The notes: generated by a model not told the origin, from the sequence alone. A stretch of 32,644 nucleotides of DNA from Thomasclavelia sp. (GCF_017889095.1 NZ_JAGHEW010000249.1:1-32644); one strand, 5' to 3'; shown: positions 6,561 to 15,498, numbered from the stretch's first letter. Numbers and translations: made by a program.

Positions 6561-7421
6561 GTGGATAATTCACGTGTAAGCAAATATCGGAAGTTAAGAG
6601 AAGGAATTAAAGATGAAGTTGGAATAAATCGAGATAGTGGTGTTGATAATAATATTGATAATCACGAAGATGATGATGACGATTTTTTATTATCAGTAAA
6701 CCGGGCTTTTCGTAGTGAACGAAAAGATATAGATCTTGAAGATACTCTAACTGAAGCTAAAACATTTGAACAAATGCGTCAAGAAAGCAGTGAAGAAATT
6801 GATCGTGCTTTACGCAGTGCTAAAGTAAGTGTTGGCAAAGCTGCTCACTACAATACGCGAATGGATATTTTAAATAAAATTAGAGATCCAGAAAAACAGG
6901 TAGTTCGTTTAAATAAATTTGATAATGTCAGTACTTCACAATTTTCTAAAGGTTATTTTGTAAATGAGGATAATGAAGAAAACGATATCGAAGCAAAAAT
7001 AAAAGAAGAAAAGAAAAAGATGACTTTAATGGAACGTTTAGCTAGTATGTCGCCAGAAGAAGATGCCAAAAAAGCTAAAATGGTCATGGAAGAAGTCGAT
7101 CATGATGAAATAGAAGAAGAACTAGAAGAAAATGAAGTTGAACCAGCATTACAACAAACTAAATCGTTAGAAGAAATGCTTAAAGAAATAAAAGAAAAAG
7201 ATCAGCGTGAAGTTGCCAAAGCGTTACAAGAAAAAGAAGCAACCAATGCTTATCAAGAAATAAAAATTGAAGAAGAAATAACTGAAGATAATGAAGAAAT
7301 CGAAGAAGTAAATGGTGATAAAAATGATCGCATTGCAACTGTTTTAAATTATATTATTATCATTTTAGTTATTGTATTTGTCGGATTATGTGGTATGATT
7401 GGATATCAGTTATTCTTTTAA
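6561..7421 (+). CDS. Acidic coiled-coil protein with C-terminal membrane anchor, unknown function
   Basis: A 286-residue protein I do not recognise. Starts at GTG 6561 after GAAAGGGTG; an extended -10 (TGTTATAAT, 6529-6537) lies upstream. The N-terminal 255 residues are soluble and highly charged: a DDDDD stretch near residue 38, Arg-rich patches (SRVSKYRKLREG, RAFRSERK), then Glu/Lys-rich probable coiled coil (EAKIKEEKKK, EEIEEELEENE and similar). The only hydrophobic span is at about 260-284 (VLNYIIIILVIVFVGLCG), followed by YQLFF, so it would be tail-anchored with the bulk in the cytoplasm. There is no signal peptide or catalytic motif. It lies just upstream of cmk-der-gpsA, separated by a terminator-like hairpin. 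A scaffold or envelope-associated role is possible, but nothing in the sequence fixes it. Confidence 0.8.
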   Translation: MDNSRVSKYRKLREGIKDEVGINRDSGVDNNIDNHEDDDDDFLLSVNRAFRSERKDIDLEDTLTEAKTFEQMRQESSEEIDRALRSAKVSVGKAAHYNTRMDILNKIRDPEKQVVRLNKFDNVSTSQFSKGYFVNEDNEENDIEAKIKEEKKKMTLMERLASMSPEEDAKKAKMVMEEVDHDEIEEELEENEVEPALQQTKSLEEMLKEIKEKDQREVAKALQEKEATNAYQEIKIEEEITEDNEEIEEVNGDKNDRIATVLNYIIIILVIVFVGLCGMIGYQLFF

Positions 7422-7445
7422 ACTAAGGTTACCCTTAGTTTTTTT
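7421..7445 (+). terminator. Terminator-like hairpin before cmk
   Basis: AACTAAGG (7421-7428) pairs with CCTTAGTT (7433-7440) around TTAC, followed by five T. It starts on the last base of the upstream stop codon and ends only 24 bases before cmk. No separate promoter fits in that gap, so it may be leaky or act as an attenuator. A TTGCAA...TATTAT pair inside the end of the upstream gene (7333-7360, 16-base spacer) could also serve cmk. Confidence 0.75.
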
Positions 7446-7469
7446 AAAAAAATTGGAGGTAATTAAAGG

Positions 7470-8138
7470 ATGAAAAAAATTTCAATTGCAATTGATGGAC
7501 CTAGTGCAGCAGGCAAAAGTACCATCGCTAAAATTATTGCTAAGAAATTAGACTATGTATATATAGATACTGGAGCAATGTATCGTTGTGTAGGATATTA
7601 TTGTTTAAATAATGATGTTGATTTAGATGATGAAACTGCTGTTAGCAAAGCGTTAAAGGATATAAAGATTGAAATGGATAGTGCTAATCAGGTTTATTTA
7701 AATCAAATAAATGTCAGTCAGGATATTCGTAAAGATGAAATTTCAATGGCTGCTAGTGTTATTTCTAAATATCAGCCTGTCAGAGATTTTTTAGTTAAAC
7801 AACAGCGTCAAATGGCAAGTCTTGGTGGAGTAATCTTAGATGGAAGAGATATTGGTACGGTAGTATTACCAAATGCTGATTTGAAAATCTATCAGGTTGC
7901 TAGCAGTAAAACGCGAGCTAAAAGACGGTATTTAGAAAATTTAGAGCGTGGGTTAGAGGCTGATTTACAAACGATTCAAGAAGAAATTGAAGAACGTGAT
8001 TATCAGGATATGCATCGACAAATATCACCATTAAAAAAAGCTGATGATGCAATTGAAATTGATACTTCTGATTTAACTCTAGATCAAGTAGTTGAAAAAG
8101 TGATGGAATTAATCATAGTTAAACAAAAGGAGGAATAA
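7470..8138 (+). CDS. cmk: Cytidylate kinase
   Basis: Phosphorylates CMP and dCMP to the diphosphates with ATP in the cytoplasm, feeding RNA, DNA and phospholipid synthesis. 222 residues, normal for the family. The N-terminal P-loop is GPSAAGKST (about 10-18). [10 protein letters not shown] follows, then the DGRDIGTVV motif of CMP kinases (about 124-132), and the basic lid [15 protein letters not shown] (7455-7459) stands ten bases before the ATG. It is followed after one base by der, with an AAGGAGG ribosome binding site inside the cmk end, so cmk-der-gpsA form an operon, an arrangement common in Firmicutes. Confidence 0.97.
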   Translation: MKKISIAIDGPSAAGKSTIAKIIAKKLDYVYIDTGAMYRCVGYYCLNNDVDLDDETAVSKALKDIKIEMDSANQVYLNQINVSQDIRKDEISMAASVISKYQPVRDFLVKQQRQMASLGGVILDGRDIGTVVLPNADLKIYQVASSKTRAKRRYLENLERGLEADLQTIQEEIEERDYQDMHRQISPLKKADDAIEIDTSDLTLDQVVEKVMELIIVKQKEE

Positions 8139-8139
8139 T

Positions 8140-9444
8140 ATGGCTGGAATTGTTGCTATTGTTGGTAGAGCCAATGTTGGTAAATCGACTATTTTTAATC
8201 GAATCGTCGGTGAAAGGGTTTCTATTGTAGAAGATATTGCCGGGGTAACTCGAGATCGGATTTATGCTACGGCATCATGGCTAACTAAAGAATTTAGAGT
8301 TATTGATACCGGGGGAATTGAATTAGAAAATGCTTCATTTACGACCCAAATTAAAATGCAGGCAGAAATTGCAATTGAAGAAGCGGATTTAATTGTCTTT
8401 GTAGTCAATGGTCGTGAAGGGATAACGCGTGAAGATGAATTTGTAGCTCGTTTACTACAAAAAACTAAAAAGCCGGTTTTATTAGCAGTTAATAAAATAG
8501 ATGATGTATCATTAAAAGATAATATATATGAATTTTATAGTTTAGGTGTTGGTGATCCAATTGCGGTTTCGGGAAGTCATGGAATTGGAATTGGTGATTT
8601 GCTTGATGAAATAGTTAAACAGCTTGATTTTAGTGAAGATGAATTTGATGAAGATGAGATTCGTTTTTCTATCATAGGACGTCCTAATGTTGGTAAGTCT
8701 TCATTAACTAATGCAATATTAGGTGAAGAACGGGTAATTGTTTCCGATGTTGCGGGAACAACTCGTGATGCCATTGATACTGTTTTTGAAAAAGATGGTC
8801 AAAAATATCGAGTTATTGATACTGCAGGAATGCGTAAACGTGGGAAAATTTACGAAAATGTGGAAAAATATTCGATTTTAAGAGCGATGAGTGCTATTGA
8901 AAAAAGTGATGTAATTATCGTTGTTGTTGATGGTAGTGGAAAAATCGTTGAACAAGATAAACATGTAGCCGGGTATGGACACGAATCAGGTAAAGGAGTT
9001 ATCCTGGTAGTTAATAAATGGGACTTAGTTGCTAAAGATGGAAAAACGATGAATAAGACAGAAAAAGAATTAAGAAGTCAGTTTAAATATTTGGATTATG
9101 CAAGAATTATCTTTATTTCTGCTAAAACACATCAACGGGTCGATCAATTATTCCCATTGATTGAAGAAGCTTATTTTAATTCTTATAAACGAGTTCAAAC
9201 TAGTGTTTTAAATGATGTATTAGTTGATGCTCAGGCGATGAATCCAACAACTACTTTTAATGGTGGACGGTTAAAGATTTTTTATGCGAATCAAGTTAGT
9301 GTTGCTCCGCCAACTTTTGTCCTATTTGTCAATGATCCTCAATATATGCATTTTAGTTATAAGCGCTATTTGGAAAATAGATTAAGAGAAGCGTTTGGTT
9401 TTGAAGGAACACCAATTCATATTATTTGTCGCAAACGGGATTAA
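8140..9444 (+). CDS. der: Ribosome-biogenesis GTPase Der (EngA)
   Basis: A 434-residue tandem GTPase required for 50S subunit maturation. The first G domain has GRANVGKST (8-16), DTGG and NKID; the second has GRPNVGKSS (about 182-190), [11 protein letters not shown] and NKWD. The C-terminal KH-like domain runs from about residue 355 to the end ([19 protein letters not shown], typical of Der). All G motifs are intact. It follows cmk by one base and precedes gpsA by 12 bases with an AGGAGG site. Length and order are normal, with nothing unusual seen. Confidence 0.98.
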   Translation: MAGIVAIVGRANVGKSTIFNRIVGERVSIVEDIAGVTRDRIYATASWLTKEFRVIDTGGIELENASFTTQIKMQAEIAIEEADLIVFVVNGREGITREDEFVARLLQKTKKPVLLAVNKIDDVSLKDNIYEFYSLGVGDPIAVSGSHGIGIGDLLDEIVKQLDFSEDEFDEDEIRFSIIGRPNVGKSSLTNAILGEERVIVSDVAGTTRDAIDTVFEKDGQKYRVIDTAGMRKRGKIYENVEKYSILRAMSAIEKSDVIIVVVDGSGKIVEQDKHVAGYGHESGKGVILVVNKWDLVAKDGKTMNKTEKELRSQFKYLDYARIIFISAKTHQRVDQLFPLIEEAYFNSYKRVQTSVLNDVLVDAQAMNPTTTFNGGRLKIFYANQVSVAPPTFVLFVNDPQYMHFSYKRYLENRLREAFGFEGTPIHIICRKRD

Positions 9445-9456
9445 TAGGAGGAAAAT

Positions 9457-10461
9457 ATGAGTAAAATTGCTGTTTTAGGAACTGGAAGCTGGGCAACAGC
9501 TTTAAGTCGGGTCTTAGTTGACAATCAAAATGAAATAATCATGTATGGAATTGACCAGAGTCAAATTGATGATATTAATCAAAACCATCAAAATCAGGCA
9601 TTTTTCAAAGATGTATATTTAGAAACAGAAATTAAAGCAACTAATAATTTAGAAGAAGCATTAAAAGATATGGATTATCTTTTAATAACGATTCCAACAC
9701 AGTATGTAAAAGATACTTTAGAAAAGGTCAAACCTTATATTGATCATAAGATCACTGTAATTAATGCCGCTAAAGGATTTGATTTAGGTACTAATATGCG
9801 GATGTCAGATACAATTAGAAGTGTCTTAGATGAAAGTTTGATCAATCCCGTTGTTTCTTTGATTGGACCAAGTCATGCTGAAGAAGTAGTAATTAGGATG
9901 TTAACGACAGTATGTGCAGTTTCATTAGATGATGATATGGCTCGAGATGTACAAATGTTATTTTCTAATGACTATTTTAGAGTATATCGTTTGCAAGATG
10001 AAGTTGGAGCTGAATATGGGGTGGCCATTAAAAATGTTATTGCAGTAGCTGCCGGGGTCTTAAGTGGTCTTGGTTATGGTGATAATACTAAGGCGGCTTT
10101 GATTACCAGAGGATTAGCCGAAATGGTGCGCTACGGAATGAAAAAAGGTGGTCGTTTAGAAACATATATGGGCTTAACTGGAGTTGGTGATTTAATAGTT
10201 ACCTGCTCATCAATTCATTCGCGTAATTTCCAGGCTGGATTAGAAATTGGTAAAACTAACGATGCTCGTTCATTCATGAAAAATAATACTAAGACTTGTG
10301 AAGGAATTAGAACTTGTCGGGTCATTTATGAAGATGCCAAAAAATATAGTGATATTGAATTACCAATCATTAATGCTATTTATAATGTATTATATAAAAA
10401 TCATGAACCAAAACGGGAAATCCAGCAGTTGATGCGTCGGGAATTAAAAATCGAAGGGTAA
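9457..10461 (+). CDS. gpsA: Glycerol-3-phosphate dehydrogenase [NAD(P)+]
   Basis: Reduces dihydroxyacetone phosphate to sn-glycerol-3-phosphate for membrane lipid synthesis. 334 residues. Rossmann motif VLGTGSWATAL (5-15); NAAKGF and GPSHAEEV at the substrate/cofactor cleft; the C-terminal helical domain begins with the catalytic-lysine segment IKNVIAVAAGVLSG (the family lysine follows AI), then TRGLAEMVRYG and LTGVGDLIVTC. AGGAGG lies eight bases before the ATG. Last of the cmk-der-gpsA run. Its stop codon falls in the loop of a short hairpin (10453-10466), and a sporulation-family gene follows 39 bases later. Confidence 0.97.
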   Translation: MSKIAVLGTGSWATALSRVLVDNQNEIIMYGIDQSQIDDINQNHQNQAFFKDVYLETEIKATNNLEEALKDMDYLLITIPTQYVKDTLEKVKPYIDHKITVINAAKGFDLGTNMRMSDTIRSVLDESLINPVVSLIGPSHAEEVVIRMLTTVCAVSLDDDMARDVQMLFSNDYFRVYRLQDEVGAEYGVAIKNVIAVAAGVLSGLGYGDNTKAALITRGLAEMVRYGMKKGGRLETYMGLTGVGDLIVTCSSIHSRNFQAGLEIGKTNDARSFMKNNTKTCEGIRTCRVIYEDAKKYSDIELPIINAIYNVLYKNHEPKREIQQLMRRELKIEG

Positions 10462-10469
10462 CCTTCTTT
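10453..10469 (+). terminator. Weak stop-codon hairpin after gpsA
   Basis: GAAGG (10453-10457), GTAA loop containing the TAA stop, CCTTC (10462-10466), then TTT. Only five base pairs and a short T run, so termination would be partial at best. Confidence 0.35.
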
Positions 10470-10500
10470 AAAAACTTTCATATTATATAGTGGTGATAAT

Positions 10501-10743
10501 ATGAAAGATGAAGATATTTTTTTAGACAAGGTAGTTAAGAAAACTAACGTTAATAAAAAAGAGATCATGAAACTGGCAAGTGATTTGCAAACTAAAGATC
10601 TTAATAATGAAAATGATATTCGCGAGTTTATTATGTCAGTAGCTAAGGTTACAAATAAGTCGATTAGTACTAATAAAGTTGATAAATTAGTGTCGATGAT
10701 CAAAAATAATAAAATTCCTCGGGATATCGATCGAATGGTTTAA
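10501..10743 (+). CDS. SpoVIF-family sporulation protein
   Basis: An 80-residue basic, helical protein. The layout KVVKKTNVNKKEIMKLASDLQ, then a central DLNNENDIREFIMSVAKVTNK, then a terminal KVDKLVSMIKNNKIP agrees with the small stage VI sporulation protein F family of Bacillus (VEKKTGV...EIMKLA...DE..VR..I..VS..ANK). I recall that family pattern and could not align it here. In B. subtilis the family is linked to late spore maturation. ATG 10501 is preceded by GGTGAT (10492-10497). The 39-base gap after gpsA holds CATATTA (10479-10485), similar to forespore sigma -10 elements, without a convincing -35. It is the best direct hint that the organism sporulates. Confidence 0.72.
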   Translation: MKDEDIFLDKVVKKTNVNKKEIMKLASDLQTKDLNNENDIREFIMSVAKVTNKSISTNKVDKLVSMIKNNKIPRDIDRMV

Positions 10744-10785
10744 ACAAAATGATAAAATAAACGATAAAAACAAATATTTTTTATG

Positions 10786-10814
10786 TTGACTTATGGTGGC
10801 ATTTTATATATAAT
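10786..10814 (+). promoter_or_regulatory. Near-consensus promoter of yceD-rpmF
   Basis: TTGACT (10786-10791), 17-base spacer, TATAAT (10809-10814). One mismatch from the ideal sigma-A promoter, fitting a ribosomal protein operon. Confidence 0.88.
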
Positions 10815-10844
10815 TGTCATTGCGGTTATGGAAAGGTGATTATT

Positions 10845-11354
10845 TTGAAATACAATTTACAATGGATTATTAAACATCATGGAAAATTTGACTTTGAAGA
10901 AGGCATTACATTCCCTTCACAGATGTTTGACCAGTATGCTCAAATTAATGACTTAAAGGACATTATTGTTTCAGGAACCGGAAATCTTGATTCAAATGCA
11001 AAACGCCTTTATGTTGATCTTCATATCAAAGGAACAATGATTCTCCCATGCGCTCTTACATTGGAGGATGTTGATTATCCTTTTGAAATAAGTTCAACAG
11101 AAGTCTTTGCTTTTGACAAACCTGATCCTCTAGAAGATATTCATGAGGTAAAGAAAGATATTGTCGATCTTACTCCAGTCGTATTTGAAAATATTATGCT
11201 GGAGGTACCGATGCGGGTAGTAAAAGACGGCGCAAATATTAAATCTGAAGGAAAAGGTTGGAAAATATTAGATAGCACTACTAGCAAGACCAGTGATGAA
11301 GATTACATTGATCCTAGATTAGCTAAGTTGAAAGATTATTTTAAAGATAAATAG
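10845..11354 (+). CDS. yceD: YceD-family (DUF177) 23S rRNA accumulation protein
   Basis: A 169-residue soluble protein of the DUF177/YceD family, implicated in 23S rRNA/large-subunit accumulation. I start at TTG 10845, giving a KYNLQW N-terminus as usual for the family. AAAGGTGA (10832-10839) is then the ribosome binding site, whereas the in-frame GTG at 10836 sits inside that site. Family features: [30 protein letters not shown], the acidic segment [20 protein letters not shown], and a C-terminal [11 protein letters not shown]. It lies directly upstream of rpmF (L32), the conserved gene order for this family, which strongly supports the call. The classic conserved cysteine region is reduced to one CALTLE. 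Confidence 0.93.
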   Translation: MKYNLQWIIKHHGKFDFEEGITFPSQMFDQYAQINDLKDIIVSGTGNLDSNAKRLYVDLHIKGTMILPCALTLEDVDYPFEISSTEVFAFDKPDPLEDIHEVKKDIVDLTPVVFENIMLEVPMRVVKDGANIKSEGKGWKILDSTTSKTSDEDYIDPRLAKLKDYFKDK

Positions 11355-11367
11355 GAGGGTTATACTG

Positions 11368-11535
11368 ATGGCAGTACCATTTAGACGAGTATCTAGTACA
11401 AAAAGAGATAAGAGAAGAACACATGATAAACTTACAGCTCCTGCTGTAGTTGTTTGTCCAGAATGCGGTGAATACAAATTATCTCATCGTGTTTGCAAAC
11501 ATTGCGGTACTTATAAAGGACAAAAAGTTTTATAA
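11368..11535 (+). CDS. rpmF: 50S ribosomal protein L32
   Basis: A 55-residue protein of the large ribosomal subunit, read as [20 protein letters not shown] followed by a zinc-binding ribbon with four cysteines (C30-x2-C33 in VCPECGEY, C43-x2-C46 in CKHCG) and ending GQKVL. This is the zinc-containing (C+) form of L32, not the cysteine-free paralogue some Firmicutes use under zinc limitation. AGGAGG (11353-11358) overlaps the yceD stop codon and lies nine bases before the ATG. It is cotranscribed with yceD and ends at a strong terminator. Shorter than most open frames but unmistakable. Confidence 0.97.
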   Translation: MAVPFRRVSSTKRDKRRTHDKLTAPAVVVCPECGEYKLSHRVCKHCGTYKGQKVL

Positions 11536-11548
11536 AATTTGTTTTTTG

Positions 11549-11579
11549 AAGCACTATCTTAATGATAGTGCTTTTTTTT
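11549..11579 (+). terminator. Strong terminator after rpmF
   Basis: AAGCACTATC (11549-11558) pairs with GATAGTGCTT (11564-11573) around TTAAT, with eight T from 11572 on. Confidence 0.93.
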
Positions 11580-11606
11580 GTTATTTATAAATATTTCTAA
11601 AAAGTC

Positions 11607-11635
11607 TATACAAACGAAACAATTAAGTATATAAT
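11607..11635 (+). promoter_or_regulatory. Promoter of the mraZ division/cell-wall cluster
   Basis: TATACA (11607-11612), 17-base spacer, TATAAT (11630-11635). Transcription would begin at about 11642, inside the MraZ box array. Confidence 0.75.
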
Positions 11636-11637
11636 GA

Positions 11638-11682
11638 GTGGTAAGAAGTGTTAAATCGTGGTATGAAGTGTTAAGAAGTGGG
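11638..11682 (+). promoter_or_regulatory. MraZ operator: five GTGKK boxes, exact 10-nt period
   Basis: GTGGT 11638, GTGTT 11648, GTGGT 11658, GTGTT 11668, GTGGG 11678. Boxes alternate between GTGGTAWGAA and GTGTTAARWH contexts, so there is also a 20-nt repeat. MraZ is known to bind short TGGG/GTGG-type direct repeats at its own promoter. The array begins two bases after the -10 element and reaches the ribosome binding site, where a repressor would block transcription. The last box contributes the GGGTGAT Shine-Dalgarno. Confidence 0.85.
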
Positions 11683-11691
11683 TGATTAATA

Positions 11692-12123
11692 ATGTTTATG
11701 GGTCAATTTAAGCATAACATCGACGCCAAAGGGCGTCTTATTATTCCCTCTAAAATAAGAGAGCAATGTGGTGATACAGTTGTGATCACTCGCGGATTAG
11801 ACGGATGTCTAGCTTTATACACGATGGATGGCTGGAATGAATATTACGAAAAATTACACAAATTACCCACAACAAAAAAACAGGCTCGTGATTATGTCAG
11901 AATTGTTACAGCAATGGCTGATGACCTTACTTTTGATAAATTAGGAAGAGTAAATATCTCATCGTTTTTACGAAAAGCCGGAAATTTAGAAAAAGAATGT
12001 ATGATCATTGGAGCTGGTGATCATGTGGAAATTTGGGATAAGGATCGCTGGGAAAGTTATTATGATTTGAAAAAAGATAGTTTTGATGAACTTTGCGAAT
12101 CCCTTGAAGATTTTGATTTATAG
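11692..12123 (+). CDS. mraZ: Transcriptional regulator MraZ
   Basis: A 143-residue DNA-binding protein with two SpoVT-AbrB half-folds. The first carries the family signature MFMGQFKHNIDAKGRLIIPS, the second FDKLGRVNISSFLRK. Known members form ring oligomers that bind tandem short repeats and repress the division/cell-wall cluster. The box array directly upstream (11638-11682) fits autoregulation. ATG 11692 gives the conserved MFMG start; GGGTGAT (11680-11686) is the binding site, and it overlaps the last box. First gene of mraZ-rsmH-ftsL-PBP. Acidic C-terminal tail ESLEDFDL. Confidence 0.97.
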   Translation: MFMGQFKHNIDAKGRLIIPSKIREQCGDTVVITRGLDGCLALYTMDGWNEYYEKLHKLPTTKKQARDYVRIVTAMADDLTFDKLGRVNISSFLRKAGNLEKECMIIGAGDHVEIWDKDRWESYYDLKKDSFDELCESLEDFDL

Positions 12124-12132
12124 GAGAAGAAA

Positions 12133-13077
12133 ATGTTTGAACATGTAACCGTTTTATTAAATGAAGCAGTTGAAGGTTTAAAAATAAAAGAAGATGGTAT
12201 TTATGTTGATTGTACTTTAGGTGGTGCCGGGCATAGTATGGCTATTTTAAAACAGTTGACATCGGGTCATTTATACTGTTTTGATCAGGACCAGACTGCA
12301 ATTGAAGCAGCCAGAAAAAGATTAGCGACAATTAGCGATAACTTTACCATTTTTTACTCCAATTTTGTCAATTTAAAAGCAATGCTGGCAAAGGAAAATA
12401 TCTTTAAAGTTGATGGTATTCTTTTTGATCTAGGGGTGTCTTCACCGCAATTTGATACTGGCGAGCGTGGTTTTAGTTATAATCTAGATGCTCGTTTAGA
12501 TATGCGCATGGATAATGCTAATCCTCTAGATGCTTATACGATCGTTAATACCTGGTCGTATCAGCAAATCGTGGAAATATTATATAAATATGCTGATGAA
12601 AAATTTGCTAAACAGATTGCTCGAAAAATCGAACAAAAACGAAAGCAAAAACCGATCGAAACAACTTTTGAATTAGTTGAAATCATCAAAGAAGCTTTGC
12701 CTGCTTCGGTACTTAAAAAGAAAGGACATCCAGCTAAAAAAACATTCCAGGCTTTACGAATTGCGGTTAATGATGAATTAAATGTATTTGATAAAGCTTT
12801 AAAAGATGCCTTAGATTTATTAAACGTTAATGGACGTATCGCAGTAATAACCTTCCATAGTTTAGAAGATAAAATTTGTAAATATACTTTTAATGATGTT
12901 AGTAAATTAAAAGATGTACCGGCAAATTTGCCGATAATTCCTGATTATTTGCAACCAAAATTTAAATTAGTCAATCGTAAACCGATTGTCGCTAGCGAAG
13001 CTGAATTAAGTGCTAATCATCGGGCGCATTCAGCAAAACTGAGAATAATTGAAAGGGTGGTCGAAGATGAAACATAG
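12133..13077 (+). CDS. rsmH: 16S rRNA (cytosine(1402)-N(4))-methyltransferase RsmH
   Basis: SAM-dependent enzyme that methylates N4 of C1402 in 16S rRNA at the ribosomal P site. 314 residues, normal length. Motifs: [10 protein letters not shown] at the N-terminus, SAM loop [10 protein letters not shown] (about 26-35), [11 protein letters not shown] (about 99-109), [17 protein letters not shown] and [10 protein letters not shown] (catalytic region), ending [14 protein letters not shown]. All family motifs look intact. AGGAGA (12122-12127) overlaps the end of mraZ. Its 3' end overlaps the ftsL start by 11 bases, so the genes are translationally coupled. Confidence 0.98.
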   Translation: MFEHVTVLLNEAVEGLKIKEDGIYVDCTLGGAGHSMAILKQLTSGHLYCFDQDQTAIEAARKRLATISDNFTIFYSNFVNLKAMLAKENIFKVDGILFDLGVSSPQFDTGERGFSYNLDARLDMRMDNANPLDAYTIVNTWSYQQIVEILYKYADEKFAKQIARKIEQKRKQKPIETTFELVEIIKEALPASVLKKKGHPAKKTFQALRIAVNDELNVFDKALKDALDLLNVNGRIAVITFHSLEDKICKYTFNDVSKLKDVPANLPIIPDYLQPKFKLVNRKPIVASEAELSANHRAHSAKLRIIERVVEDET

Positions 13078-13363
13078 AAAAAAAAGAACAAAATTTGAAG
13101 CTTTTGCCCAAAGATTTTTGGTCATTACAACTGTTGTTTTTATTTTTGGGCTAATTGGCGTTAAATCAATGGAATCACAATATAATCGTAATGTCCAGGA
13201 GTTAGAAAAAGAAATCGAAACATTAGAAAGTGAAATTGATAGTCTTGAAATGCAAAAACAAGAATTAGCATCATTTTCACGTTTAAATGCTGTTGCTAGT
13301 GAAAAAGGATATACATACAGTAATGATGCCGTAGCTGCCTCTGCTACTGTTCCAAGTGAATAA
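13067..13363 (+). CDS. ftsL: Cell division protein FtsL-like
   Basis: A 98-residue bitopic membrane protein: a basic cytoplasmic N-terminus (KHRKKRTK), one transmembrane segment (about 15-35, [16 protein letters not shown]), and an extracytoplasmic leucine-zipper-like coiled coil ([20 protein letters not shown]), as in FtsL/FtsB proteins that form the septal complex with DivIC and the septal transpeptidase. The sequence itself is weakly conserved; the call rests on topology and on its position between rsmH and the PBP gene. ATG 13067 is preferred because AAAGGGTGG (13052-13060) is six bases upstream; a TTG at 13049 lacks a site. Its stop overlaps the PBP start (TAATG). Confidence 0.88.
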   Translation: MKHRKKRTKFEAFAQRFLVITTVVFIFGLIGVKSMESQYNRNVQELEKEIETLESEIDSLEMQKQELASFSRLNAVASEKGYTYSNDAVAASATVPSE

Positions 13364-15498
13364 TGAAACAATTTAAAAGTGCGACAATTGCCTATATTGT
13401 TTTTGCGTTAGTTATTTTTGCTTTAGTTACTAATATTGTTTATCTGGGAGTAAGTGGAAAACATTTAATTAGTGGCGAGGATATTGCCGCTTTTGCTCAA
13501 TCAAGAGGCAAGGCAAAAACGGTTGAATATGCTAAACGTGGTGAAATAATAACGAGTGATAACCAGGTAGCTGCCTCAACAGTAAAAAAATATAAATTAA
13601 TTGCAATTTTATCAAGTGATCGAATCAATTTTAGTAAAAAAGCAGCTTATGTTGAGGATATTGTGGCGACAGCTAATGCCATTGCGCCGATTATTGGAAT
13701 GGATCCTACGGTCATGGCTAACCAAATGCAAGAAAAAGCTAATGCTGGAGCATACCAGGTTGAATTTGGAAGCTATGGCAATAATTTAAGTGCTAATACT
13801 AAAAAACAAATCGAAGCTTTAAATCTATCCGGATTAGAATTCCAGGAAAGCAATTCTCGGAATTATCCTTATGGTGATTTTTGCAGTTATATTATTGGCT
13901 ATGCTAAATCTTATGAAGAAGACAGTGTCAAAAAATTAGTTGGGGAAATGGGATTAGAAGCAATTTATGATGACACATTAGCTGGTGAAAATGGTTATAA
14001 ATTGTACCAGAAAGATTCTAAAGGTTATATTTTGCCAAATGGAATCTTGGAAGAAAAAGAGGCTAAAAATGGTGAAACTATTTATTTAACGATCAATAGC
14101 ACATTACAAAGAGAACTAGATTATCAATTAGCTCAAGAAGCAGCGGCTGCGGGTGCATCCAAAGCTTCATGTACGATCATGGAAGCTAAAACTGGTAAGA
14201 TTTTAGCAACTTCGACTTACCCGTCTTTTGATCCAAATCAGCGAAATATAACTGATTATAAGAATTTCTTATTCGATACTGCTTATGAATGCGGATCGGT
14301 TTTTAAAACATTTCCGTATGCAAGCTCAATCGAAAGTGGTTTGTATAATGGACAGGCTACATACGAATCAGGAACTTATGATTATGGTGCCAGTCGACCA
14401 ATTCACGATCACAACAATGGTGCTGGATGGGGTACGATTACTTTTGATGAAGGTTTCTATCGTTCCAGCAACGTGGCAATTTGTAACTTGTTAGAACGTG
14501 GTTATACTAACCGTGATGAAGTAGTGCAAACATACCAGGATCTAGGCTTTTTCCAATCAGCTACTGTTGATGGTTTTGATGCTGCAGCTGGAGTAGCTTT
14601 ATATGAAAGTGATGATAGTCGGGCTGCTTATTTAACAACCGGTTTTGGCCAAGGTTCGACAGTAACTTCATATCAGTTATTAAAAGCGTATAGTGCTTTT
14701 GCAAACGATGGAAAAACCGTTGATCCATATTTGGTAGAACGGGTTGTTAATAACGAAACTAATGAAGTTACTTATTCAGCTAAAACAAATTATTCAAGTC
14801 AAATTTTTTCTACGGAAACAGTAAATCAAATTCGCGATTTATTAAAAGGAGTAGTTAGTGATACAACCGGTACTGGTAAAAAGTTTGCATTAACTAATGG
14901 AGTGCAAATGATTGGTAAAACGGGAACTGGTCAATTAGTTGAAAATGGAGCTTATTCTTCAACTAATTATACTAAGTCATTTATGGGAATGGCTCCTTAT
15001 GAAGACCCTCAAATTATTGTTAATATTGTCTTCCAGGGGCCGGATAATGATACAACGACACATCAGGCAAATGTGATTCAAAATGTTATACCAACAGCTT
15101 TGTCAATTGTATCATCATATAATGCTAGTGAAATAACTACTAGCAACGATTATCAATTAGATTCATTTACTAATCAAAGCATAGCTTTTGTAAAAGCTAA
15201 ATTAGAATCAAAATCATTGAATGTCGTAACAATTGGTAATGGCTCTTCGGTTGTTGAACAATACCCGGAAGCAGCGACTAAAGTAACCAAAAATGATCGT
15301 GTCTTTTTAAAGACTGAATCACCAGATATTACTTTACCTAATTTTACCGGCTGGTCGCGTAAAGATGTATTAACCTATGCATCGTTATCGGGATTAAATA
15401 TTACGATTGACGGTCAAAGCGGTCAGGTAGTTAATCAAAGTCTACCGGAAGGAACTGTTGTTCATGCTGGTGATGTTTTAGTAATTGCAATTCAGTAA
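13363..15498 (+). CDS. Septal class B penicillin-binding protein with two PASTA domains (PBP2B/FtsI type)
   Basis: A 711-residue peptidoglycan transpeptidase anchored by an N-terminal helix (about 7-29). Then a dimerisation/pedestal domain, the transpeptidase domain with S312-x2-K (SVFK), S368-S369-N370 and K519-T-G (KTGTG), and two C-terminal PASTA repeats (about 598-653 and 656-711). Size and two PASTA repeats match B. subtilis PbpB, the septal enzyme, encoded in the same place. It would work with FtsL and FtsW in septal wall synthesis. The start overlaps the ftsL stop. It ends in a terminator hairpin that begins on the stop codon, separating it from the spoVD-like gene. The usual EPGSTFK sequence around the active serine is ECGSVFK here. 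Confidence 0.93.
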   Translation: MKQFKSATIAYIVFALVIFALVTNIVYLGVSGKHLISGEDIAAFAQSRGKAKTVEYAKRGEIITSDNQVAASTVKKYKLIAILSSDRINFSKKAAYVEDIVATANAIAPIIGMDPTVMANQMQEKANAGAYQVEFGSYGNNLSANTKKQIEALNLSGLEFQESNSRNYPYGDFCSYIIGYAKSYEEDSVKKLVGEMGLEAIYDDTLAGENGYKLYQKDSKGYILPNGILEEKEAKNGETIYLTINSTLQRELDYQLAQEAAAAGASKASCTIMEAKTGKILATSTYPSFDPNQRNITDYKNFLFDTAYECGSVFKTFPYASSIESGLYNGQATYESGTYDYGASRPIHDHNNGAGWGTITFDEGFYRSSNVAICNLLERGYTNRDEVVQTYQDLGFFQSATVDGFDAAAGVALYESDDSRAAYLTTGFGQGSTVTSYQLLKAYSAFANDGKTVDPYLVERVVNNETNEVTYSAKTNYSSQIFSTETVNQIRDLLKGVVSDTTGTGKKFALTNGVQMIGKTGTGQLVENGAYSSTNYTKSFMGMAPYEDPQIIVNIVFQGPDNDTTTHQANVIQNVIPTALSIVSSYNASEITTSNDYQLDSFTNQSIAFVKAKLESKSLNVVTIGNGSSVVEQYPEAATKVTKNDRVFLKTESPDITLPNFTGWSRKDVLTYASLSGLNITIDGQSGQVVNQSLPEGTVVHAGDVLVIAIQ

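Noticed and set aside
11638-11682. Short regular repeats considered as CRISPR or replication iterons
   Set aside because: Repeats are 5-10 bases with no spacers and sit between the -10 and start codon of mraZ, which fits an operator.
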